The notes beneath the pieces are model-generated. The model ran no database searches. It was given only the letters and a program-made list of their open reading frames with translations, and had not been told where the DNA came from. Below, one piece after another: positions 7,345-13,012 of a stretch of 13,012 nucleotides of DNA. The translations under genes were made by a program, and so were the position numbers. Origin of the DNA: IMCC26077 sp964561165 (GTDB taxonomy: Bacteria; Actinomycetota; Actinomycetes; Nanopelagicales; Nanopelagicaceae); contig CAZLOJ010000030.1 in NCBI GenBank assembly GCA_964561165.1, forward strand, positions 1 through 13,012, in the 5' to 3' direction. Each line of letters starts with the position of its first letter. The stretch's first letter is position 1.

Positions 7345-9126
7345 TCACGAACGCCCAACCACTGGAGGGATAAATCGTCGATGTTCGGCGGTAGGGGCGG
7401 TGAGGAAATCCAAGTCACAGCCTTGATCGGGTTGGAGCACATGTTGTTGGTAGAGCAGCGGCCAGCCCCTCAGGTGTTCACTTGTAAAGCCTTTCCACTG
7501 CGCTTTACGTTCGGCCAACTCTTCAGCGCTCACTTTTACATTGATTGTTCGCGCAGCAACATTTATCTCGATTATGTCTCCATTTTCGATCAATGCGAGC
7601 GGTCCACCAACGGCAGCTTCTGGCGAAACGTGGAGCAAACAAACACCAAAAGATGTGCCGGACATTCTGGAATCAGTAATTCGAATCATGTCTTTTACCC
7701 CAGCCATCGCAAGTTTTTTAGGGATAGGAATCATTCCCCACTCGGGCATACCGGGAACGCCAACTGCACCGCAACCGCGTAGGATCAAAACCGAATCTTT
7801 TGTTACGGGGAGATCAGGATCTTCAAGCTTCGTGCGCATCTCCTCATACCCCTCAAAGATGAACGCTGGCCCTGAGTGATCGAATAATTCCGGAGAAGCT
7901 GCGGAAACCTTAAGTAGCGTTCCGTTTGGAGCGATGTTCCCTTTGAGTAGTGCAAATGCACCATCTTCGCGCAATGGATTGCCTACCTCACGCATCGCCT
8001 GATTTGGAATAATCTCCTTTGCTATCTCTTCTTTCCACGCTTTTCCAGTTGCGCAGAGCGCATCCAACTCCATGTGCTCTTCGATTCTCTTTAGTAATTG
8101 AGGTAAACCACCGGCGCTATGAAAATCTTGAATGAGAAATTTTCCAGAAGGTTCTACATCCGCCAGTACAGGAATACCTGTACCGAGAGAATTGATGTCG
8201 TCCACGGTGATCTCGCCGCCGATTCGCCCAGAGCAAGCGAAAATGTGGACTAGCGCATTCGTTGAACCGCCAATTGAGTGCAACAAACGGATGACATTTC
8301 TAAACGATGCTGGCGTGGAAATCTTTACTGGCGTGAGGTCTTCTCGAACCATTTCAACGATTCGGGCACCTGATTTTCGAGCAGCTTCGCGCCGCTCATC
8401 TGTGTTAGCCGGGATAGTGGCGCTCCCTGGCAACATAAATCCGAGCATCTCTGTCATAAGTGCGACAGAACTTGCTGTTCCCATGGTGTTACATGAACCG
8501 AGGCCACAACTTAGACATTCTTCAAATTCACGCCACTCTTGATCAGACATGCGACCGGCGCGCCAATCGTCAAGCGCGCGCCAAAGATCGGTTCCGGTGC
8601 CAACTTTTTTTCCTTTAAAAAATGGCGCAGGACGCGCGCCCGCTGTAACCATAATCATCGGTAGATTCGCACTTAACGCGCCCATCAGCGCACCTGGGAC
8701 GCTCTTGTCGCAATTGGCAAGTAAAACGACTCCATCTAATGGGTAGGAGCGCAAGTTCTCTTCGATTTCGATAGATAACAAATTGCGATAAAGCATGGCA
8801 CTTGCCTTCATGAGATCTTCGCCAAGCGAGATCACTGGAAATGCCACCGGAATTCCCCCGGCTTCCAGAATTCCAGCTTTCACATCGTCGACCAGTGCAC
8901 GTAATGGCAGGTTGCACGGGTTTAAGTCGCTCGAAGAATCAGCGATACCTATTATTGGTTTCTTGTTGTCAGCGGGAACCTCGAGTCCAACAGATCGCAT
9001 GACAACGCGGTGTGAAACAGCAGTTTCATCGTTGCCGTTAAACCATTCGCTACTTCGCATGAAAAACCTTCCGGATTGTGTAATTAGGCCTTGCCGAACG
9101 GAGTTTTGTATTACTACCCTCTCCAT
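7345..9126 (-). CDS. IlvD/EDD-family aldonate dehydratase, pentonate type (L-arabinonate/D-xylonate-like)
   Basis: The protein dehydrates a sugar acid to a 2-keto-3-deoxy acid with a [2Fe-2S] cluster and Mg2+. At 593 residues it carries the three family cluster cysteines: Cys71 (SDLNPCN), Cys139 (ANCDKSVPG, with Lys141 as probable metal-binding residue) and Cys212 (GSCNTMGTAS). The C-terminal base-bearing loop RMSGTSFG has Ser489 and Thr491. SSEWFNG near the N-terminus and YQQHVLQPDQGCDLDFL near the C-terminus are typical of the pentonate dehydratase subgroup rather than biosynthetic IlvD, as I recall from the Rhizobium L-arabinonate enzyme. The next gene in the same direction is a DapA-type lyase, which supports a catabolic role. 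Exact substrate (arabinonate, xylonate, fuconate, galactonate) cannot be read off. The start is uncertain: ATG 9126 has AGGAG eight bases upstream, whereas ATG 9060 (MRSSEWF) has GGAAGG six bases upstream and leaves more room for a promoter. Confidence 0.85.
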   Translation of the reverse strand: MERVVIQNSVRQGLITQSGRFFMRSSEWFNGNDETAVSHRVVMRSVGLEVPADNKKPIIGIADSSSDLNPCNLPLRALVDDVKAGILEAGGIPVAFPVISLGEDLMKASAMLYRNLLSIEIEENLRSYPLDGVVLLANCDKSVPGALMGALSANLPMIMVTAGARPAPFFKGKKVGTGTDLWRALDDWRAGRMSDQEWREFEECLSCGLGSCNTMGTASSVALMTEMLGFMLPGSATIPANTDERREAARKSGARIVEMVREDLTPVKISTPASFRNVIRLLHSIGGSTNALVHIFACSGRIGGEITVDDINSLGTGIPVLADVEPSGKFLIQDFHSAGGLPQLLKRIEEHMELDALCATGKAWKEEIAKEIIPNQAMREVGNPLREDGAFALLKGNIAPNGTLLKVSAASPELFDHSGPAFIFEGYEEMRTKLEDPDLPVTKDSVLILRGCGAVGVPGMPEWGMIPIPKKLAMAGVKDMIRITDSRMSGTSFGVCLLHVSPEAAVGGPLALIENGDIIEINVAARTINVKVSAEELAERKAQWKGFTSEHLRGWPLLYQQHVLQPDQGCDLDFLTAPTAEHRRFIPPVVGRS

Positions 9127-9144
9127 TCATAGTTCTCCTGTCAA
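9110..9144 (-). promoter_or_regulatory. Promoter-like elements between the divergent dehydratase and iclR genes
   Basis: On the minus strand a perfect TTGACA hexamer (9144-9139) is followed, 22 bases later, by TAGTAAT (9116-9110). That spacing is too long for a standard sigma-70-type pair, so only one of the two may be real. If they do drive the dehydratase gene, transcription would begin inside its longest reading frame, favouring the ATG at 9060. The TTGACA overlaps the imperfect dyad TCAAGCGTTAA (9141-9151), just upstream of iclR, which could be an operator for both genes. Confidence 0.3.
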
Positions 9145-9167
9145 GCGTTAAGGAAGTGGGATACCAG

Positions 9168-9956
9168 ATGGTCACCAAGGAACGTTACAAAGTTGGCAGC
9201 GTTGCTCGAGCCCTCAGATTGGTCGACTTGATTGCAGCAGCTCCACAAAATGGTTTGACCTTAAGTGATCTCACGAAAGAACTAGGCGTGTCAAAGAGCA
9301 CGGTATTCGCACTACTTCAAACTCTTATGGAAGCTGGCTATGTGCGACAAACAAAACCAGGGCCACGCTATCTGCCAGGAATCTCATTGGTCAGACTTGG
9401 CGATTTAGCTGGTGGACATTTACCAGTTGGCGAAGTTGCACAACCAATCATGCATCGACTTTCACGTGCGACCGGTTTAACAATACGAGTGTCTATTAAT
9501 GATGGCGGACATCCCGTTTTCGTCTCTCGCGTTGATGCACCAGGAAATATTCGATTCATGACGTTACTTGGGGCTCGCGAATTGCCTCATGTCTCTTCTG
9601 CAGGCAAAGCGATGCTTGCACAAATGAGCGATGCCGATATTGCTCAGGTAATTGAGCAGACAGGGCTTCCGAAGCGAACTAAGAACACTCGGACCGAACT
9701 ATCTCAATTGATGAACGACATCAGGCGTATCCGTGCAATTGGTTTTGCAATTGACGATGAAGAAGACTGCGAAGGAATTTTCTGTATTGGAGCAGCATTC
9801 TTTGATCACAATGGACGATGCGCGGGTGCTATTTCGGCCACTGGCATCAAACGCGAACTTTCCCAACGGGCGGTGGAACAGTTAGGCCGCCAGGTTGTTG
9901 ATGCTGCAGCCGAGATTACCTATGCGCTCGGTGGCAAAATCCGTAAACAGGCCTAA
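9168..9956 (+). CDS. IclR-family transcriptional regulator
   Basis: IclR-type proteins are dimeric DNA-binding regulators, mostly of carbon-source catabolism and often of a divergent neighbouring operon. With the ATG start there are 262 residues. The N-terminal winged helix-turn-helix spans about 8-70, with the helix pair in LTLSDLTKELGVSKSTVFALLQTLMEAGYV. The effector domain follows: HVSSAGKAMLAQM (141-153) and IGFAIDDEEDCEGIFCIG (191-208), including the conserved Cys206, then GAISATG. It is divergent from the sugar-acid dehydratase, so that operon is its probable target and a keto-acid intermediate a plausible ligand; both are inference. The start could be GTG 9156, but AAGGA sits almost against that codon, whereas it is 13 bases from ATG 9168. 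It ends 20 bases before purF. Confidence 0.9.
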   Translation: MVTKERYKVGSVARALRLVDLIAAAPQNGLTLSDLTKELGVSKSTVFALLQTLMEAGYVRQTKPGPRYLPGISLVRLGDLAGGHLPVGEVAQPIMHRLSRATGLTIRVSINDGGHPVFVSRVDAPGNIRFMTLLGARELPHVSSAGKAMLAQMSDADIAQVIEQTGLPKRTKNTRTELSQLMNDIRRIRAIGFAIDDEEDCEGIFCIGAAFFDHNGRCAGAISATGIKRELSQRAVEQLGRQVVDAAAEITYALGGKIRKQA

Positions 9957-9963
9957 ACCTGAC

Positions 9964-9969
9964 TAGGAT
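9964..9969 (+). promoter_or_regulatory. Probable -10 box of a leaderless purF promoter
   Basis: TAGGAT lies seven bases before the purF ATG, just after the iclR stop. It is the same hexamer at nearly the same distance as upstream of purS. Initiation would fall at or next to the A of the ATG. No clear -35 is visible. A purF promoter here would let purF-purM be expressed independently of the sugar-acid block. Confidence 0.5.
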
Positions 9970-9976
9970 TTAGGGC

Positions 9977-11431
9977 ATGGCGCGCCGACCTGATGGACAA
10001 CTCACACATGAGGTCGATGGTGAAAAAGGGCCACAAGATGCCTGCGGGATTTTTGGAGTATGGGCTCCCGGTGAAGAGGTTGCCAAGTTATCGTTTTATG
10101 GTTTGTACGCCTTGCAACATCGTGGCCAAGAGTCGGCAGGAATAGCAGTTAGCGATGGCGAGCGTATTTTAGTTTACAAAGATATGGGATTGGTTGCACA
10201 GGTTTTCACCGAGAATGACCTTGCAGTGCTTACCGGAAAGATTGCAATTGGGCATACTCGGTACTCCACAACTGGATCGAGTAATTGGGCGAATGCACAG
10301 CCTACGCTTCGCTCGACAGATAATGGCACGCTCGCACTTGCACATAATGGAAACTTGACCAACACCGGCGATCTCGCCGAACGGCTCCATAAGAGCACGT
10401 TAGATTCGCAAAATCATCTTCATGCAACTACCGATACCGAAATCATGACCGCATTGATTTCCCTCGAGAAAAGCGGGAGCGTCGAAGCAAATGCGCTTTC
10501 AATCTTGCCAACTTTGCAAGGCGCCTTCTCGTTAATTTTTATGGATGAGAACACTCTCTATGCTGCACGAGATCGACATGGCATCCGCCCGCTTGTTATC
10601 GGCAAGCTTGAAACTGGCTGGGTTGTAGCTAGTGAATCAGCAGCGTTAGATATTGTGGGCGCAAGTTTCATTCGCGAAGTTGAACCAGGTGAATTTATTG
10701 CAATTGATGAAGATGGTTTACGTTCGCATCACTGGACTACTCCAGAGCCTCGTGGTTGCATCTTTGAGTATGTATATCTCGCCCGTCCCGATACGACGAT
10801 TGCAGGACAGAGTGTGCACCCAGTTCGTGTAGCCATCGGTGAGCGGCTAGCAGCAGAACATCCCGTCGAGGCAGATCTTGTGATTCCTGTTCCAGAGTCG
10901 GGTACCCCAGCTGCGATTGGCTATGCAAAATATTCGAAGATTCCCTATGGCGCAGGGCTAGTCAAGAATTCGTATGTTGGCAGAACATTTATTCAACCGA
11001 GCCAAACAATCCGACAACTTGGTATTAGGTTAAAACTCAATCCGCTTCGCGATGTAGTCGCAGGGAAGAAAATTGTGGTCGTTGATGATTCAATCGTTCG
11101 TGGAAATACGCAACGCGCAATCGTCCGCATGCTTCGCGAAGCTGGTGCAAGTGAGATTCACGTGCGCATCTCTTCGCCACCAGTGAAGTGGCCTTGTTAT
11201 TTTGGTATTGATTTCGCTACTCGAGCTGAATTGATTGCTGCAGGGCTCGATATCGAGGAAATTCGACGATCTATTGGCGCGGATTCATTGGGGTATGTCT
11301 CGCTTGAAGGGTTGATCGAAGCGACAAATATCGCCGAATCAAAACTCTGCACCGCATGTTTTACTGGTAAATACCCAATGCCGATTCCTGAAGAGAGCAG
11401 CAATCTCAAACTGTTATTGGAAGAGGCATGA
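9977..11431 (+). CDS. purF: Amidophosphoribosyltransferase (glutamine PRPP amidotransferase)
   Basis: PurF catalyses the first committed step of purine synthesis: glutamine plus PRPP gives 5-phosphoribosylamine, which PurD uses next. The 484-residue protein has an N-terminal nucleophile glutaminase domain followed by a phosphoribosyltransferase domain. The nucleophile is Cys23 in DACGIFGVWAPG, so the first 22 residues should be a propeptide cleaved on maturation. IGHTRYSTTG and LAHNGNLTN mark the glutamine site. The PRPP loop is IVVVDDSIVRGNTQR (366-380). Cys261, Cys407, Cys458 and Cys461 (KLCTACF) match the four 4Fe-4S ligands of the Bacillus-type, oxygen-sensitive enzyme. The ATG lacks a good Shine-Dalgarno but has a TAGGAT -10 seven bases upstream. 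The stop overlaps purM by four bases (ATGA), indicating coupling. Confidence 0.97.
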   Translation: MARRPDGQLTHEVDGEKGPQDACGIFGVWAPGEEVAKLSFYGLYALQHRGQESAGIAVSDGERILVYKDMGLVAQVFTENDLAVLTGKIAIGHTRYSTTGSSNWANAQPTLRSTDNGTLALAHNGNLTNTGDLAERLHKSTLDSQNHLHATTDTEIMTALISLEKSGSVEANALSILPTLQGAFSLIFMDENTLYAARDRHGIRPLVIGKLETGWVVASESAALDIVGASFIREVEPGEFIAIDEDGLRSHHWTTPEPRGCIFEYVYLARPDTTIAGQSVHPVRVAIGERLAAEHPVEADLVIPVPESGTPAAIGYAKYSKIPYGAGLVKNSYVGRTFIQPSQTIRQLGIRLKLNPLRDVVAGKKIVVVDDSIVRGNTQRAIVRMLREAGASEIHVRISSPPVKWPCYFGIDFATRAELIAAGLDIEEIRRSIGADSLGYVSLEGLIEATNIAESKLCTACFTGKYPMPIPEESSNLKLLLEEA

Positions 11432-12480
11432 GTACATACGAGGCTGCTGGCGTAAGTATTGACGCTGGTGATCGCGCCGTTGAATTGATGAAAGCATCTA
11501 TTGCTAAGGCACAACGTTCAGAAGTTTATGGGGGAATTGGTGGTTTCGCGGGGCTTTTTGATGCCAGCGCACTCAAGAAATTTCAGCGGCCGTTACTTGC
11601 TACATCCACCGATGGCGTTGGCACCAAAACCGAGATTGCCCGACAGTTAGGCGTTTACAACACGATAGGCGAAGACCTTGTGGCGATGGTCGTTGATGAT
11701 TTAGTCGTGTGTGGAGCTGAACCGCTTTTTCTCACAGATTACATCGCGGTCGGAAAAGTGATTCCGGAGCGTGTTGCAGAGTTAGTCTCTGGAATTGCCA
11801 ACGGATGTGCAAAAGCGCGAACGGCGCTGATTGGTGGCGAAACAGCCGAGCATCCCCAACTACTAAAGGAAGATGAATTTGATATTGCAGGTGCTGCTAC
11901 CGGCGTAGTTGAAGAAGGAAAACTTCTTGGTGCAGAGCGAGTAGCTATCGGTGATATCGCTATTGCTATTTCAAGTAGCGGCGTACATGCCAATGGATTT
12001 TCTTTAGTGCGTCATATCATCAAAGAAAAGAAACTATCGCTCGATGCAGAGATTGCAGAGCTCGGACAGACGCTTGGGCACGCGCTACTTACTCCAACAA
12101 CAATCTACGCAGCAGATCTCTTGGATCTCATCGCTGAAATTGAGGTACATGCAATGGCGCATATAACTGGTGGCGGGCTAGCTGCAAATACCGAACGTGT
12201 TCTGCCAGCCTCGATGCACCTCATTATCGATCGTGCGTCGTGGGAGTTGCCACCGTTATTTTCATATCTGCAGAACGTTGGTGACGTACCCAACGAAGAT
12301 CTCGAGCGGACCTTTAATTGTGGGGTCGGCATGGTGATTCTCGCTCCAGCCAAATCGGTCACGGCGACCCTCGCCCTCCTTCGTCGCCAAGGCCATCAAG
12401 CCTGGGAATTGGGGGAGGTCGCGCCGTCCGACGGCGCCCGCTCTGGGGTTAAATTGGAAGGCGCCTTCCAAAACCGATAA
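11428..12480 (+). CDS. purM: Phosphoribosylformylglycinamidine cyclo-ligase (AIR synthetase)
   Basis: PurM closes the imidazole ring, converting FGAM (product of PurS/PurQ/PurL) to AIR with ATP. The 350 residues carry the AIRS-fold landmarks: STDGVGTKTEIA (60-71), the GEDLVAMVVDDLVVCGAEPLF region (81-101) with the ATP and metal-binding acidic residues, LIGGETAEHP (134-143), SSGVHANGFSLVR (183-195) and HITGGGLAANTERVLP (245-260). Its start lies within the purF stop codon, so translation is coupled to purF. No frameshift or truncation is seen. A hairpin 25 bases after its stop separates it from the DUF3073 gene. Confidence 0.97.
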   Translation: MSTYEAAGVSIDAGDRAVELMKASIAKAQRSEVYGGIGGFAGLFDASALKKFQRPLLATSTDGVGTKTEIARQLGVYNTIGEDLVAMVVDDLVVCGAEPLFLTDYIAVGKVIPERVAELVSGIANGCAKARTALIGGETAEHPQLLKEDEFDIAGAATGVVEEGKLLGAERVAIGDIAIAISSSGVHANGFSLVRHIIKEKKLSLDAEIAELGQTLGHALLTPTTIYAADLLDLIAEIEVHAMAHITGGGLAANTERVLPASMHLIIDRASWELPPLFSYLQNVGDVPNEDLERTFNCGVGMVILAPAKSVTATLALLRRQGHQAWELGEVAPSDGARSGVKLEGAFQNR

Positions 12481-12504
12481 TCTCTCCCCACGAAACTTAG
12501 GAAA

Positions 12505-12521
12505 TCCAGGTAAAACCTGGA
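12505..12521 (+). promoter_or_regulatory. Hairpin between purM and the DUF3073 gene, with a competing stem
   Basis: TCCAGGT and ACCTGGA form a perfect 7-bp stem with an AAA loop. The second arm can instead pair with CAGGT at 12527-12531 (ACCTG/CAGGT around a 7-base loop), just before the AAGGGGG ribosome binding site of the next gene. No U-run follows, so it is not a classical intrinsic terminator. It could be a processing site, a weak terminator or a translational switch. Confidence 0.4.
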
Positions 12522-12545
12522 GGCGACAGGTAAGGGGGTCACGCC

Positions 12546-12722
12546 ATGGGGCGCGGCCGAGCTAAAGCCAAACAGACGAGAGTCGCACGCGACCTCAAAT
12601 ACTCCTCTCAAGATATCGATGTTGAGAAATTGGCTCGTGAATTACACGGTGAAAAGAGCGAGCGCGATAGTAAAGAGGATGATGATCCATTTGCTGAGGG
12701 TAATTACATTCCTCGGGCATAA
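12546..12722 (+). CDS. DUF3073 family small actinobacterial protein
   Basis: This is a 58-residue protein of unknown function. The N-terminus MGRGRAKAKQTRVARDLKYSS is the near-invariant, strongly basic signature of DUF3073, a family found essentially in Actinobacteria and commonly located right after purM. The C-terminal half is acidic (KEDDDPFAEGNYIPRA), giving a two-sided charge distribution. No signal peptide, membrane segment or catalytic motif is visible. The basic N-terminus could contact nucleic acid, but that is speculation. AAGGGGG seven bases upstream supports the ATG. The gene follows purM after 65 bases holding a hairpin and may be read through from purF-purM. Confidence 0.88.
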   Translation: MGRGRAKAKQTRVARDLKYSSQDIDVEKLARELHGEKSERDSKEDDDPFAEGNYIPRA

Positions 12723-12738
12723 CGCCTAACGCATCCAT

Positions 12739-13012
12739 ATGAGACCGACTCCTTATGTAGCGTCGTTGCGCGTCTACGAACCGCTTGAAGCATTCAGTGC
12801 AATTGAACAATTACGGTGGAGTGAAATCTCCATGGATCAACACACAGGTCATGAGGAACAGAAACGAGCGCTAACGCGCGTCATTAGACCTGAGCCGCCG
12901 GTTGCACGTATCGATGGTGCACATATCATCGAGCACGAGGGGCAACGTTACATCGCACCATGGTCTACTGCGCTGCGCACATGGGCTGCGCTCTCGAACT
13001 TCAAGGAATCGC
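12739..13012 (+). CDS. Uncharacterised protein, N-terminal part only
   Basis: An open frame runs from ATG 12739 to the window edge, giving 91 residues with no stop. It begins MRPTPYVASLRVYEPLEAF, followed by a charged region, and contains two Trp-rich spots (LRWSEI, RTWAALSNF). I do not recognise the family with certainty. The N-terminus has the look of a conserved actinobacterial hypothetical protein, but no catalytic motif, signal peptide or membrane segment is visible. It starts 16 bases after the DUF3073 stop in the same direction and has no clear Shine-Dalgarno, so it may be read by coupling or a leaderless transcript. Consistent codon use and uninterrupted length make it a likely real gene. 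Confidence 0.7.
   Translation, partial: MRPTPYVASLRVYEPLEAFSAIEQLRWSEISMDQHTGHEEQKRALTRVIRPEPPVARIDGAHIIEHEGQRYIAPWSTALRTWAALSNFKES

Noticed and set aside
7203..7442. A 79-residue minus-strand open frame across the dehydratase-lyase gap
   Set aside because: Almost 100 bases overlap the 3' end of the dehydratase in another frame, its sequence has no family-like motif, and it has no convincing ribosome binding site.
7780..7785. Another TAGGAT hexamer on the plus strand
   Set aside because: It is antisense within the dehydratase gene and not next to any start codon. It is treated as a chance occurrence and a caution on the promoter calls.
8132..8542. A 136-residue plus-strand open frame within the dehydratase gene
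   Set aside because: It is antisense to conserved dehydratase motifs and has no supporting start signal or motif.
7345..9126. Biosynthetic dihydroxy-acid dehydratase (ilvD) for branched-chain amino acids
   Set aside because: The N- and C-terminal motifs fit the sugar-acid subgroup better, and the gene sits with a DapA-type lyase and an IclR regulator rather than ilv genes.

Overview
This window is the core of an actinobacterial de novo purine biosynthesis cluster, interrupted by a small accessory block for sugar-acid breakdown. The actinobacterial assignment rests on four things: the separate PurS/PurQ/small-type PurL trio, a Fe-S-type PurF with a propeptide, a DUF3073 protein directly after purM (that family is essentially restricted to Actinobacteria), and TAGGAT-type -10 boxes placed right at start codons. 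Base composition looks close to 50% GC by eye and intergenic gaps are very short. This suggests a streamlined, moderate-GC lineage, such as the planktonic Nanopelagicales/acI type, rather than a high-GC soil actinomycete. That last step is inference.

Layout. Bases 1-6291 (+): the 3' two thirds of purD, then purB, purC, purS, purQ and purL, joined by overlaps or gaps of 0-31 bases. Bases 6281-9126 (-): a DapA-superfamily lyase and an IlvD/EDD-family aldonate dehydratase, pointing against purL. Bases 9168-9956 (+): an IclR-family regulator divergent from the dehydratase. Bases 9977-12480 (+): purF and purM. Bases 12546-12722: the small DUF3073 protein. From 12739 to the window end: the start of an uncharacterised protein.

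How the genes work together. PurF makes phosphoribosylamine from PRPP and glutamine, and PurD adds glycine. PurS, PurQ and PurL form the FGAM synthase, and PurM closes the ring to AIR. PurC makes SAICAR, and PurB releases AICAR and later makes AMP from adenylosuccinate. PurN/PurT, PurE/PurK and PurH are not in the window. The inserted block looks like two consecutive steps of non-phosphorylative pentonate breakdown: dehydration of a pentonate such as L-arabinonate to a 2-keto-3-deoxy acid, then a second dehydration or an aldol cleavage. The divergent IclR protein probably controls it.

No clearly unprecedented system is visible. The points most worth following are the catabolic block inside the pur cluster, the probable leaderless promoters of purS and purF, an inverted repeat covering the overlapping stop codons of the convergent purL and lyase genes, and a two-way hairpin in front of the DUF3073 gene.
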